Positions 48,452-57,162 of a stretch of 64,000 bases of DNA are shown here, in pieces. Position 1 is the first letter of the stretch; each line of letters starts with the position of its first letter. This DNA comes from DATARH01 sp963712835. GTDB lineage: Bacteria; Pseudomonadota; Alphaproteobacteria; ATCC43930; CGMCC-115725. The stretch covers positions 953,032 to 1,017,031 of the forward strand of contig CAVQJJ010000002.1 in the NCBI GenBank assembly GCA_963712835.1. Direction: 5' to 3'. The notes under the pieces were generated by a model that saw nothing but the letters and a program-made list of their open reading frames with translations, made no database searches and was not told where the DNA came from. A program made the translations under genes and the position numbers.

Positions 48452-49213
48452 CTACAGCGTCAACCCGCCATCGACGATGACCGTCTGGCCGGTGATCATC
48501 GAGTTGCCGGCGCAGAGGAAGAATACCGCGTCGGCGATGTCATGCGGCGAGCAGGCGCGCTTCAACGGCGTGCGGGCGACGGCCTCGGCCTTGCGGTCGG
48601 TCGGCCATTCCTTGTTCCATGGGCTGTCGACAAAGCCGGGAGCGACGGCGTTGACGCGAATATCAGGCGCCAGCGCGCGCGCCAGGCTGCGGGTCAGATT
48701 GATGACCCCGGCCTTGCTCGCGGCATAGGGGATCGAGCTGCCGCTGCCCTGCACCCCAGCAATCGAGGCGGTGCTGCAGATCGCACCCTTTGCGGCGCGC
48801 AACGCCGGCACAGCGGCGTGGGCGCAGCGAAACGGGCCGATCAGGTTGGTGTTGAGGATGGTCTGCCAGAAGCCTTCGGTCAGCCGGTCGAGCTCCGGGA
48901 ACGGGATCGGCGTCGGAGTGGCCGGTGTGCCGGCATTGTTGAAGAGATAGTCGAGCCGACCGAGATCATCGATCGCGCGGCCGACCATGGTCTCGGCCTC
49001 GACCGGCACTGCGACATTGCCAGGCGCCGCAACGATTTTGTGACCCTCGGCCTTCAGCCGGTCGATCTGCTCCGCGCCGCGCGGATCATCGGGCAGGTGG
49101 TTCAGCGCCACCGTCGCGCCGGCGCGGGCGAAAATCTCGACCGTCGCGAGGCCGATGCCTGAGGCCGCGCCGGTGACGAGAGCGGCCTTGCCGCTGAGGT
49201 CGATCGTGAACAT
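48452..49213 (-). CDS. Short-chain dehydrogenase/reductase
   Basis: From ATG 49213 (253 aa). Cofactor motif TGAASGIG, the NNAG strand (LFNNAGTPATP), the catalytic serine in CSTASIAGVQG, and YAASK with Tyr and Lys are all in place, then the end ITGQTVIVDGG. Oxidises or reduces an alcohol/ketone using NAD(P). It lies 22 bp upstream of the ThDP enzyme gene on the same strand, in the catabolic run 46.75-53.0 kb. Confidence 0.92.
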   Translation of the reverse strand: MFTIDLSGKAALVTGAASGIGLATVEIFARAGATVALNHLPDDPRGAEQIDRLKAEGHKIVAAPGNVAVPVEAETMVGRAIDDLGRLDYLFNNAGTPATPTPIPFPELDRLTEGFWQTILNTNLIGPFRCAHAAVPALRAAKGAICSTASIAGVQGSGSSIPYAASKAGVINLTRSLARALAPDIRVNAVAPGFVDSPWNKEWPTDRKAEAVARTPLKRACSPHDIADAVFFLCAGNSMITGQTVIVDGGLTL

Positions 49214-49345
49214 GAGGTGAGTCCCTCTGTCGGGCGAAGATCGGACCGCCAGCATGACGGTCGCCATGGTGGTGTCAAGGCGACGCCGGCTGCGACCGCC
49301 TCAACGCCTACCAAGGTGCGATCAGCGGGCCCGAGAACCCGAGGC

Positions 49346-49945
49346 TCAGTGCTTGGACAGCATATCCCAGGGCGTCTTGCCTTCCGGCATCGGCGGGATT
49401 TGCAGAAGCGACGCCTTCGGCTCGCCAGCCTCATAACGCCGGCATAGTTCCTCGGGGTCGTAGGTGACGCCCACCGGGTTGTCGCGGAACGCCTGACTTT
49501 GGAAATAGTCGTCGAGCTCCCTGGGTGTCGCGAAATTGTCGATCTGCAGCTCGACGCGGTTGTTGTCCGGGTCGCGGTAGTAGATCGAGGTGGTGACGCC
49601 ATGGTTGATCGGCCAGTTCGGCATGATGCCGGCGGCCTTGAGCCGGCGATAGGTCGCGAGCAGCTCGCCGAGGTCGTTGTAGCTGTAGGCGACGTGATCG
49701 GTGCCGGTCGCCTCGGGATCGCGCACCCCGGCACCGGGTATGTTGATCAGCGCCAGGCGGTGGTGCTCGTCATCGTAGCTCAAGAAGCACAGCCGCTCAT
49801 CGCGGAACACGATGCGGGCATTGAGCACCGTCTGGTACCACGCCGCCATTTTGTCGAGCTGGCCGGTGCGCAGCACGAAATGAGCGAACTTCGCTGGGCT
49901 GATGGCTTTGGTGGCCAGCTTGCGAGCCGGGCTGACGTCGTTCAT
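49346..49945 (-). CDS. VOC family protein, extradiol-dioxygenase-like
   Basis: From ATG 49945 (199 aa), with GGGAGG upstream. One VOC module pair is visible: FAHFVLRTGQLDKMAAWYQTVL, GTDHVAYSYNDLGELLATYRRL, then SIYYRDPDNNRVELQIDNF. His, His and Glu positions in HFVL, DHVAYS and VELQ are the likely metal ligands. It resembles biphenyl-2,3-diol 1,2-dioxygenase relatives. Substrate unknown, but the cluster around it looks catabolic. Confidence 0.85.
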   Translation of the reverse strand: MNDVSPARKLATKAISPAKFAHFVLRTGQLDKMAAWYQTVLNARIVFRDERLCFLSYDDEHHRLALINIPGAGVRDPEATGTDHVAYSYNDLGELLATYRRLKAAGIMPNWPINHGVTTSIYYRDPDNNRVELQIDNFATPRELDDYFQSQAFRDNPVGVTYDPEELCRRYEAGEPKASLLQIPPMPEGKTPWDMLSKH

Positions 49946-49972
49946 GAGGGCCTCCCTGTTCAATATCGATTT

Positions 49973-50755
49973 CTAATCCGCGTAATCGGCTTCCTTGCGG
50001 TCGAGCAGGCGCTTCAGCGCGGCGAAATGATGCTCGTAGGGCGGCCTACCTTTGTAACCCGGCCACACCTCGTCGTAGATGCGCAACGTCTTGCTGACCA
50101 CGGCGGGCGTGACCTCGCGCAGCTTGCGGCCGGTCCACATCGCGTAAATCTGCACCTGCGCCGCGCGCTCCAGGTAATAGAGCAGATCATAGGCCTCGGC
50201 GACGCTGCCGCCGCAGACGCAAACGCCATGGTTGGCCATGAAGAGGATTTTCTTGTCGGGGCCCAGAATGCCGGCGAGCCGCTCGCCCTCCCCCGGGTCG
50301 AGCGCCGGCCCGGTATAGGCGTCGTCATAGGCGATCTTGTCGAGGAAGCCGATCTCGGTCTGGCCGATCGGCAGGATTTCCTGCTGTTCGAGCCGTGCCA
50401 GCGCGCTGGCATAAGGCATGTGGGTGTGCAGCACACAGGCATGCGCGGGCACGAGGCGGTGGATCGGCGCGTGGATGCAATAGGCCGAACGTTCGACCTC
50501 GCCTTCGCCGGCCAGCACCGTCCCGTCCCAACCGACTTCCATAAAGCAGCTCGCGGTCACCTCGGACCAGTGCAGCCCGAACGGGATCTGGTAGTAGCGG
50601 TCGCTCTTGCCTGGCACGGCAAGGGTCAGGTGATTGAAGATGCCCTCGCTGAAATCGTGCATCACCGCGAGGCGATGCGCCGCCGCGAGATCGACCCGCG
50701 CCTGCCACTCGGCGGCGGTGATGGTCGGGCTCTCCTTCATGAAAACGAGTGCCAT
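49973..50755 (-). CDS. Class II aldolase/adducin family protein
   Basis: A 260-residue zinc-dependent aldolase-like protein. Ligand pattern: VLHTHMPYASALA supplies two histidines of the metal site, and FMANHGVCVCGGSVAEAYDLLYYLERAAQVQIYA supplies the third. It would cleave or decarboxylate a hydroxy-acid or sugar-acid substrate, or act as a structural adducin-like member. It is 27 bp upstream of the VOC gene and 100 bp downstream of the AcuI-like gene, on the same strand. Confidence 0.87.
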   Translation of the reverse strand: MALVFMKESPTITAAEWQARVDLAAAHRLAVMHDFSEGIFNHLTLAVPGKSDRYYQIPFGLHWSEVTASCFMEVGWDGTVLAGEGEVERSAYCIHAPIHRLVPAHACVLHTHMPYASALARLEQQEILPIGQTEIGFLDKIAYDDAYTGPALDPGEGERLAGILGPDKKILFMANHGVCVCGGSVAEAYDLLYYLERAAQVQIYAMWTGRKLREVTPAVVSKTLRIYDEVWPGYKGRPPYEHHFAALKRLLDRKEADYAD

Positions 50756-50855
50756 GGATGCTCCCTGCGCGTCGTGCGCTCTGACGGCAAAAGACTAGGG
50801 CAATTCCTCGCAGGGGGGAACCGGGCGAGCCGCGCGCCAGACGCGCGCAATGCGC

Positions 50856-51842
50856 CTAGCGACGCACGTCGATGACGGTGCGGCCGCGCAGCTGGCCGTT
50901 GAGGATACGCGGCGCGAGCCCGGCGACATTCGACAGCGGTATCTCCTCGATCATCCGGTTGAGCCGGTCGAGCGGCAGGTCGCTCGCCAGCCGACCCCAG
51001 GCTTCGGCGCGCAGCTCTTTCGGGCACATCACCGAGTCGATGCCGAGCAGGTTCACGCCGCGCAGCAGGAACGGGAACACCGTTGTCGGTAGGCTGGTGC
51101 CGCCGGCGAGGCCGCAGGCGGCAACGCTGGCGCGGTATTTGAGCTGGGTGAGGATCGTCGCCAGCGTCACCCCGCCAACGGCGTCGATCGCCCCATCCCA
51201 ACGCTCATGCTCAAGCGGTCGGGTGGGCGGCGCGGCAAGCGTTGAACGCGCGATGACCTGATACGCCCCAAGGCCATGCAGGTAGCCCGAAAGCTCCGGA
51301 CGTCCGCTCGACGCGACGGGCCTGTACCCGAGATTCGAGAGGAGCGCGACCGCCGTACCGCCGACGCCGCCCGAAGCACCGGTAACCAGAACCTCACCGC
51401 CCTGCTCCAGGCCGTGGTTTTCCAGCGCCATGACCGACAGCATCGCGGTGAAGCCGGCGGTACCGATCGCCATCGCCTGCCGCGTGGTGAGGCCTTTGGG
51501 CAGCGGCACCAAATAATCGGCTTTGACCCGCGCCTTTTCGGCAAACCCGCCCCATTGCAATTCCCCGACCCGCCAGCCGGTCAACACAACCTTGTCGCCG
51601 CGTTGAAATTGCGGTGAGTCAGAACTCTCAACGGTGCCAGCGAAGTCGATGCCTGGAACGTGCGGGTAGGTGCGCACCAGACGCCCCTGCCCTTGCAGGA
51701 TCATGCCGTCCTTGTAATTGAGGCCTGAATAGTCGATCGCGACGGTGACCTCGCCCTCGGGCAATTTTTCTTCGTCGACGGTCTCGATGCGGGACGAGAC
51801 CTTGCCGCCGGCCTCATGCAGGACGAGCGCGCGAAACGCCAT
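50856..51842 (-). CDS. acuI: Acrylyl-CoA reductase-like MDR oxidoreductase (AcuI/YhdH family)
   Basis: A 328-residue medium-chain dehydrogenase/reductase without structural zinc. Motifs are YKDGMILQGQGRLVRTYPHVPGIDFAGTVE, LTGWRVGELQWGGFAEKARV, and VTGASGGVGGTAVALL (NADP-binding). AcuI reduces acrylyl-CoA to propionyl-CoA and is close in sequence. The gene neighbours a thiolase and catabolic enzymes, but the true CoA or quinone substrate is not proven. Confidence 0.87.
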   Translation of the reverse strand: MAFRALVLHEAGGKVSSRIETVDEEKLPEGEVTVAIDYSGLNYKDGMILQGQGRLVRTYPHVPGIDFAGTVESSDSPQFQRGDKVVLTGWRVGELQWGGFAEKARVKADYLVPLPKGLTTRQAMAIGTAGFTAMLSVMALENHGLEQGGEVLVTGASGGVGGTAVALLSNLGYRPVASSGRPELSGYLHGLGAYQVIARSTLAAPPTRPLEHERWDGAIDAVGGVTLATILTQLKYRASVAACGLAGGTSLPTTVFPFLLRGVNLLGIDSVMCPKELRAEAWGRLASDLPLDRLNRMIEEIPLSNVAGLAPRILNGQLRGRTVIDVRR

Positions 51843-51856
51843 CGCTCAACCCCTCG

Positions 51857-53026
51857 TCACGACCGCAGCGGTTCGAGGATGCTGACGAAATTGGCGACCG
51901 CCGCGCCGCCCATGTTCATCACCCCGGCGAGCGAGGCGCCGGGGATCTGCATGTCGCCCGCCTGTCCGGTCACCTGCATCGATGCCAGCACGTGCATCGA
52001 TACGCCCGTCGCGCCGACCGGGTGACCCTTGGACTTGAGCCCGCCCGAGGGGTTGATCGGCAGCCTGCCGTCCTTTTCGGTCCAGCCTTCGAGGATCGCC
52101 CGCGAGCCCTCGCCGGGTGCGGTGAGGCCCATTGCCTCGTATTCGATGAGCTCAGCGATGGTGAAGCAGTCATGCGTCTCGACAAAGTCGAGGTCGAGCA
52201 GGCCGAGCCGCGCGGCCGCGAGCGCCTTTTTCCAGGCGAGCGCCGGGCCTTCGAAAGCAAGAATATCGCGCCGGCTCATCGGCAGGAAATCGTTGACCTG
52301 TTCGGCGGCGCGGAAGGCGACTGCTTTCTTCATCGACAGCGCGGTCTGCATGTCGGCCAGCACCACAGCCGCCGCGCCGTCCGACACCAACGAGCAATCA
52401 GTGCGCTTCAGCGGGCCGGCGACGAGCGGGTTCTTGTCCGAGATGGTGCGGCAGAACTCGTAGCCGAGGTCGCGGCGCATTTGCGCCAGCGGGTTGGCGA
52501 CGCCGTTCTTGTGGTTCTTTGCGGCGATGCGGGCCAGCGCGTCGGACGAATCGCCGTAGCGCTGGAAATAGCTCTGCGCGATCTGGCCGAAAATCCCCGC
52601 GAAGCCGCCCTCGATCTGGTCTTCCTCCTTGCGGTAGCAGGCGCGAAGCAGCAGGTCGTTGATCTCGGCGCCGGTGCGCTCGGTCATCTTCTCGACGCCG
52701 ACGACGAGGATCAGCCGGCCCTTGCCGGCGGCGATGGTATTGAGCCCCATATGGATCGCCGCGGAGCCGGTGGCGCAGGCGTTTTCGACGCGGGTCGCGG
52801 GCTTGAAGCGCAGGCCCGGATCGGCCTGGAAAGGCAGCGAGGCGGGAAATTCCTGCTTGACGAAGCCGCCGTTCATCGTGCCGAGATAAACCGCGTCGAT
52901 GTCGGCGCCGGACACCCCGGCATCGACGAGAGCGCCCTGCGCGACCTCGACGATCAGCGATTCGACATCGCGATCGTCATGCCGCCCGAACTTGCTGTGC
53001 GCCCAGCCGACGATGCATCCGGTCAT
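51857..53026 (-). CDS. Thiolase family protein (acetyl-CoA acetyltransferase-like)
   Basis: From ATG 53026 (389 aa). The nucleophile is in VENACATGSAAIHMGL, and later HDCFTIAELIEYEAMGL and SGGLKSKGHPVGATGVS carry the second active-site elements (the SCP2-thiolase-like style). It would make or cleave a beta-ketoacyl-CoA. The gene heads the leftward catabolic run, 14 bp upstream of the AcuI-like gene, and is divergent from pyrC. Confidence 0.9.
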   Translation of the reverse strand: MTGCIVGWAHSKFGRHDDRDVESLIVEVAQGALVDAGVSGADIDAVYLGTMNGGFVKQEFPASLPFQADPGLRFKPATRVENACATGSAAIHMGLNTIAAGKGRLILVVGVEKMTERTGAEINDLLLRACYRKEEDQIEGGFAGIFGQIAQSYFQRYGDSSDALARIAAKNHKNGVANPLAQMRRDLGYEFCRTISDKNPLVAGPLKRTDCSLVSDGAAAVVLADMQTALSMKKAVAFRAAEQVNDFLPMSRRDILAFEGPALAWKKALAAARLGLLDLDFVETHDCFTIAELIEYEAMGLTAPGEGSRAILEGWTEKDGRLPINPSGGLKSKGHPVGATGVSMHVLASMQVTGQAGDMQIPGASLAGVMNMGGAAVANFVSILEPLRS

Positions 53027-53091
53027 GTTCAGCTCCTGCGATTGCCGCGGCGAAGGATAGCAAGCCCGCCGGCCGCGCTCTATCTTCTTCC

Positions 53092-54159
53092 ATGGCTCAT
53101 ATGGGCATCGAGCGAGCATTCCGCATGGCCGACAGCATCACGATCCGCCGTCCCGACGACTGGCATGTGCACCTGCGCGACGGCGCGATGATGGCGGCGG
53201 TGCTGCCCTATACGGCCCGGCAATTCGCGCGGGCGATCGTCATGCCCAACCTGGCGCCGCCGGTGACGACGATCGTGGAGGCCATCGCTTATCGCGAGCG
53301 AATCATGGCGGCACTGCCGGCGGGCGCCGAGTTCACGCCGCTGATGACCGCGTACCTGACCGACCACAGCGATCCCGACGAGATCCATCGTGGGCATCGC
53401 GAGGGCGTGTTCACTGCGGTGAAGCTGTATCCGGCGCACGCGACGACCAACTCGGCGCATGGCGTGACCGATCTCGCCCGGGTGATGCCGGTGCTGGAAC
53501 GGATGGCGGAGATCGGCATGCCGCTGCTCGTCCACGGCGAGGCGACCGACCCGGCGATCGATGTGTTCGACCGCGAGGCGGTGTTCATCGAGAAGATTCT
53601 CGACCCGCTGCGCGGCCGGCTTCCGGAACTGCGGGTCGTGCTCGAGCATATCACGACGGGCGAAGCGGTCGATTATGTCGAGCATGGCGGACCGAACCTG
53701 GCCGCGACGATCACCGCGCATCACCTCATCATCAACCGCAACGCCATTTTTCAGGGCGGCATCCGGCCGCATCTTTATTGCCTGCCGATCGCCAAGCGCG
53801 AGAAGCACCGGCTGGCGCTGCGCCGCGCGGCGACCTCCGGCGCGCCGCAATTCTTTCTCGGCACCGACAGCGCGCCGCATGCGATTCCGGCCAAGGAGAC
53901 CGCGTGCGGCTGCGCCGGCATCTTCACCGCGGCGTCGGCGGTCGAACTCTATGCACTGGTATTCGACGAGGAGGGCGCGCTCGACAAATTCGAGGCGTTT
54001 GCCTCGCTTAATGGGCCGGCGTTCTACTCCTTGCCGCCAAACGAAACGCGCGTGACGCTGCGCCGCGAGGTGTGCGCGGTGCCGGAGCATGTCGGCGCGG
54101 ACGATCTCGCAGTCTCGCCATTCCGTGCGGGCGAGACGCTCGGATGGCGGCTGGTCTAG
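53092..54159 (+). CDS. pyrC: Dihydroorotase
   Basis: A 355-residue homodimeric-type dihydroorotase (344 aa if started at the ATG 53125, which fits the usual N-terminus MADSITIRRPDDWHVH better). The first metal histidines are in DDWHVHLRDG. The carbamylated lysine is in VFTAVKLYPAHATTNS, further histidines in LLVHGEAT and VVLEHITTGEAV, and the final aspartate in FLGTDSAPH. It closes the dihydroorotate ring in pyrimidine synthesis. The stop is followed at once by a repeat element. Confidence 0.93.
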   Translation: MAHMGIERAFRMADSITIRRPDDWHVHLRDGAMMAAVLPYTARQFARAIVMPNLAPPVTTIVEAIAYRERIMAALPAGAEFTPLMTAYLTDHSDPDEIHRGHREGVFTAVKLYPAHATTNSAHGVTDLARVMPVLERMAEIGMPLLVHGEATDPAIDVFDREAVFIEKILDPLRGRLPELRVVLEHITTGEAVDYVEHGGPNLAATITAHHLIINRNAIFQGGIRPHLYCLPIAKREKHRLALRRAATSGAPQFFLGTDSAPHAIPAKETACGCAGIFTAASAVELYALVFDEEGALDKFEAFASLNGPAFYSLPPNETRVTLRREVCAVPEHVGADDLAVSPFRAGETLGWRLV

Positions 54160-54160
54160 C

Positions 54161-54252
54161 CGTCATTGCGAGCGTAGCGAAGCCATCTCCTCCAACTTGG
54201 CACTTAGCGGCAGGAGATTGCCGCGTCGCGCTGCGCGCTCCCCGCAATGACG
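54161..54252 (+). repeat. REP-like palindromic intergenic element
   Basis: CGTCATTGCG (54161-54170) is repeated inverted as CGCAATGACG (54243-54252), and the adjoining GCGAGCGTAGCGAAG and GCGTCGCGCTGCGCGC tracts are also partly complementary, giving a long imperfect hairpin. This is the widespread GTCATTGCGAGCG...CGCAATGAC type of dispersed repeat seen in alphaproteobacteria. It sits between convergent pyrC and the glycosyltransferase gene, supplies the last 16 codons and stop of the latter, and may stop transcription both ways. Confidence 0.8.
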
Positions 54253-55370
54253 TTGCACAAGATTTCCTCCAGCCGCTTCGATTGCGTCGTCGCGTCGAAA
54301 CGCTCGAGCGCGACGCGGCGCGCTTCGGCGCCCATCGCGCGAGCGACATCCGGGGCGTCAACCAGGCGGCGCAACGCCGCGGTTAGCGCGTCGACATCGC
54401 CGCTGCGTACGAGGAACCCGTTGCGCCCGTCCTCGACCGCCTCGCCGATGCCGGCGTGATGCGTCGCGACGATCGGGGCGCCGGCCGCCATCGCCTCGAG
54501 CACGACATTCGGCAGGCCCTCGGCGTCGCCGCTGGCGGCCTCGACGCTCGGTACGCAGACGGCAAGCGCACCCGCCATCATGCGGCGCAGCTCGGCATTG
54601 GGCATCCAGCCGGGAAACTCGATCGCGCGGAGATCGGCCGCCTGGCGCCTTAGTTCGCCGGCAATCGGGCCATCGCCCACGAGTTTCAGCCGAATGTCCT
54701 TACCCTCGCGCTCCAGTCGGCGCATCGCCTCGATCAGGGTCGGAATGCCCTTCTTCTCGACAAAGCGGCCGGCGAAGAGCAGGTAGGGTTGCGAGGCGTT
54801 AGGCGGCGGCGCGTCGTCGAATCCGTCCATCTCGACGCCGTAGCGATGTACCAGCAGCTTTTCCGGCGGGAAGCCGCGCGCCAGCAGGCGGCCGCGGATG
54901 AAGTCAGAGACGCAGATGATGAGCGCCGCCTCGCGCTGTAGTTCGGCGAGGCGCTGTTGGTAGATCGTCGGCAGCAGGCCGCGGCGGTAATGCGTGTCCT
55001 TGGTCGCGTCGCCGCCGTGATACTGCACCACCAGCGGCACGCCGAGCGCGCGGGCGATCGGCAGGGCCAGCGCCCCGCCGCGACCGAAATGCGCATGCAC
55101 CAGCCGCGGGTTCAGGACACGCAGATCGGGGACGGGCGGCAGCGTGCCGAGATGCTTAAAACGGGCGCGGTCGATGGCGCCCAGCATTCCATCGCGCCCA
55201 ACCATCAGGGGCTTGACGCCGAGATCGCCAAGCCCGTCGCCGGTGTGGCGGCCGATCCAAATGGGGTGCAGGCGCTCGAAGCCGATATAGAGGCGGCGCA
55301 GGAAATGCGTTTCGGAACGCGGCACGATGCGGTCGCGGTAAACGAGGATGTTTTCCCCCGGGCCGCTCAC
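54204..55370 (-). CDS. Glycosyltransferase family 4 protein
   Basis: A 388-residue GT-B enzyme. Donor-binding features are PYLLFAGRFVEKKGIPTLIEAMRRL, KLVGDGPIAGELRRQA, and PSVEAASGDAEGLPNVVLEAMAAGAPIVATHHAGIGEAV with the E-x7-E pattern. The acceptor side starts RLVHAHFGRGGALAL. The C-terminus (NVIAGSAQRDAAISCR) is translated from the REP-like element, so it is probably recent and not functional. It is last in the four-gene glycan operon. Confidence 0.88.
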   Translation of the reverse strand: MSGPGENILVYRDRIVPRSETHFLRRLYIGFERLHPIWIGRHTGDGLGDLGVKPLMVGRDGMLGAIDRARFKHLGTLPPVPDLRVLNPRLVHAHFGRGGALALPIARALGVPLVVQYHGGDATKDTHYRRGLLPTIYQQRLAELQREAALIICVSDFIRGRLLARGFPPEKLLVHRYGVEMDGFDDAPPPNASQPYLLFAGRFVEKKGIPTLIEAMRRLEREGKDIRLKLVGDGPIAGELRRQAADLRAIEFPGWMPNAELRRMMAGALAVCVPSVEAASGDAEGLPNVVLEAMAAGAPIVATHHAGIGEAVEDGRNGFLVRSGDVDALTAALRRLVDAPDVARAMGAEARRVALERFDATTQSKRLEEILCNVIAGSAQRDAAISCR

Positions 55371-56398
55371 GGGATCAGCGCCTCATAGCGCGCGGCAACC
55401 TCGTCCCAACTGAGGCCGCGCTGCGCCTGCAGCGCGCCGTGATGCCACAGCCGCCACAGCGCATCGTCGCGCAAGACGGCGATCGCGGCGGCGGCAAACT
55501 CGTCGTCGCTGGTCGCGACCTTGCCGCTGAGCCCGTCGGCGACGCGCTCGCCGACCGAGCCCAAGGGCGTCACCACCGCCGGCACGCCCAGCGCCTGCGC
55601 CTCGGCCAGCGCCAGACAGAAGGTCTCGCCGGGGTCGCCGCGGTAGAGCATCGCCCGCGCTGCGGTTAGCACCTCGACCAGCGCTTCACGCCCGACCGGC
55701 GCATGGCGTCGGACGCCTTCAGGCTCCAGCACCTCGGCGCGGGCCAGCACCGCTTCGATCTCGCGCGCGTGTTTCGACATGCCGCCGTAAACCGCCGTGC
55801 CGGCATAGATGTGCAGCTCCGCTTGCGGTACTGCCGGCCGGATCCTAGCGACCCAGAGGCCGAGCAGCCAGTCGAGGCCGCGCAGCGGGTTGGAGGTGAA
55901 GATCGCGCGCGGCGGCGGCGGCTCGCGCGGCTCTGCGTGGCGGAAGCGGTCGAGAACGCCATAGGGAATGACCGTCTGCCCGCCATCGATGATCCAGCGC
56001 GGGATGGTCGAGGCGTGATAGGCGCCGGTAGTCACGATCAGCGGACGATACCAGGCGATGCGGGCCGCCATGCGCGGTTTCCGCAGATAGCGCGCCGGGT
56101 TGTGCAGCCACAGCACGCGACGCCTTGGGTGCGGCACCAGCCCGATCAGGCGATGGCCGCGATTGCCGATATAGAGGTCGCAGGATCGCGGTATGTCTCC
56201 GCTGTCGATCGGCGACCAGGCGACGCCGTTATGACGAACCGGCGCGGCGCAGCGGCTCAAGGCACGGACGTCGTGGCCGCGCGCGGCCAGCGCCTCGGCG
56301 AGCGCGACAAACGCGGTCTCGGCTCCGCCGAGCGGGCCTGTCTCGGCCATCACCCCATCAAAGGCGATGCCGTCATCGGCCATCACGACGCTCGCCAT
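55367..56398 (-). CDS. Glycosyltransferase family 4 protein
   Basis: From ATG 56398 (343 aa); the next Met, MADDGIAF, is also possible. The N-terminal region shows GPLGGAETAFVALAEALAARGHDV, typical of GT4 acceptor-domain starts. The C-terminal region has RGDPGETFCLALAEAQALGVPAVVTPLGSVGERVADG with the catalytic glutamate pattern. It starts on a TAATG overlap with the stop of the GT2 gene and overlaps the next gene by 4 bp. Confidence 0.86.
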   Translation of the reverse strand: MASVVMADDGIAFDGVMAETGPLGGAETAFVALAEALAARGHDVRALSRCAAPVRHNGVAWSPIDSGDIPRSCDLYIGNRGHRLIGLVPHPRRRVLWLHNPARYLRKPRMAARIAWYRPLIVTTGAYHASTIPRWIIDGGQTVIPYGVLDRFRHAEPREPPPPRAIFTSNPLRGLDWLLGLWVARIRPAVPQAELHIYAGTAVYGGMSKHAREIEAVLARAEVLEPEGVRRHAPVGREALVEVLTAARAMLYRGDPGETFCLALAEAQALGVPAVVTPLGSVGERVADGLSGKVATSDDEFAAAAIAVLRDDALWRLWHHGALQAQRGLSWDEVAARYEALIP

Positions 56399-57162
56399 TA
56401 CTCCTTTTCCAGCCGCGCCTTGAGGTAGGACAGGATCGGGTAAAGTCCGGCGCAAAGCGCGATGAGAAATCCGTACGGCCCCTCGCGATAGCCGCGCCGC
56501 GTGACATAGCATTTCCAGAACCGGCTGAAGATGCGCCGCACGTTGGTCCGGTAGCTGCCGATGCGCCCGCTCTCCCGCATATCCCGGGCGCGCGCGGTGG
56601 TGTAGCGGTCGAGCCGGCGGATCATGTCGGAGATGTTGCGGTCGACATAATGCACGAGACGGCCCTTAAGCGTTGGCCCTTGCGAGCCGGACAGCGTGAT
56701 TTCCGGGTGGACGCGCTGATCGCCCCATCGCTTGGCGCCATAGCGATAGAGCCCGGCAAAAGCGCCCTTGCCGAACGAGGCGCCCCAACCGTAACGCACG
56801 AGCCGGTCGCCGATGTAGTTGTCGACCGGGATCTGGTGCCAGGACACGGTGGAAAACGTGCAGGTGCGGCGGATTTCGTCGGCCAGAGCCGGTGACACCC
56901 GCTCGTCGGCATCGACCTCGAGCACCCAGGTGCCGTTGCAGGCATCGATGCCGGCATGACGGCGCGGCCCCTCGCGTTCCCAGGCGCCCTCGACGAGGTT
57001 CGATGCGAAGAGCTGCGCGATTTCTTTCGACTTGTCGGTGCAACGGTCGAGCACGACGACGATCTCGTCGCAGAAACTGAGCCCCTTGAGGCATTCGGCG
57101 AGTTGCGCCTCTTCGTTGTGCACGACGACGACCGCGGAGAGGAGCGGGCGCCCGTCGCTCAC
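56398..57162 (-). CDS. Glycosyltransferase family 2 protein (WaaE/LgtF-like)
   Basis: A 254-residue GT-A enzyme that resembles LPS-core beta-glucosyltransferases. Motifs: LSAVVVVHNEEAQLAECLKGLSFCDEIVVVLDRCTDKS (nucleotide-sugar binding), WVLEVDADERVSPALADEI (DxD-type metal site), and FGKGAFAGLYRYGAKRWGDQRVHPEI. The C-terminal FLIALCAGLYPILSYLKARLEKE gives an amphipathic, possibly membrane-bound end. It overlaps both neighbours in the operon. Confidence 0.87.
   Translation of the reverse strand: MSDGRPLLSAVVVVHNEEAQLAECLKGLSFCDEIVVVLDRCTDKSKEIAQLFASNLVEGAWEREGPRRHAGIDACNGTWVLEVDADERVSPALADEIRRTCTFSTVSWHQIPVDNYIGDRLVRYGWGASFGKGAFAGLYRYGAKRWGDQRVHPEITLSGSQGPTLKGRLVHYVDRNISDMIRRLDRYTTARARDMRESGRIGSYRTNVRRIFSRFWKCYVTRRGYREGPYGFLIALCAGLYPILSYLKARLEKE

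Noticed and set aside
49499..50875. 458-codon plus frame over the VOC and aldolase genes
   Set aside because: Shadow of the minus-strand genes, which carry metal-binding motifs and ribosome sites.
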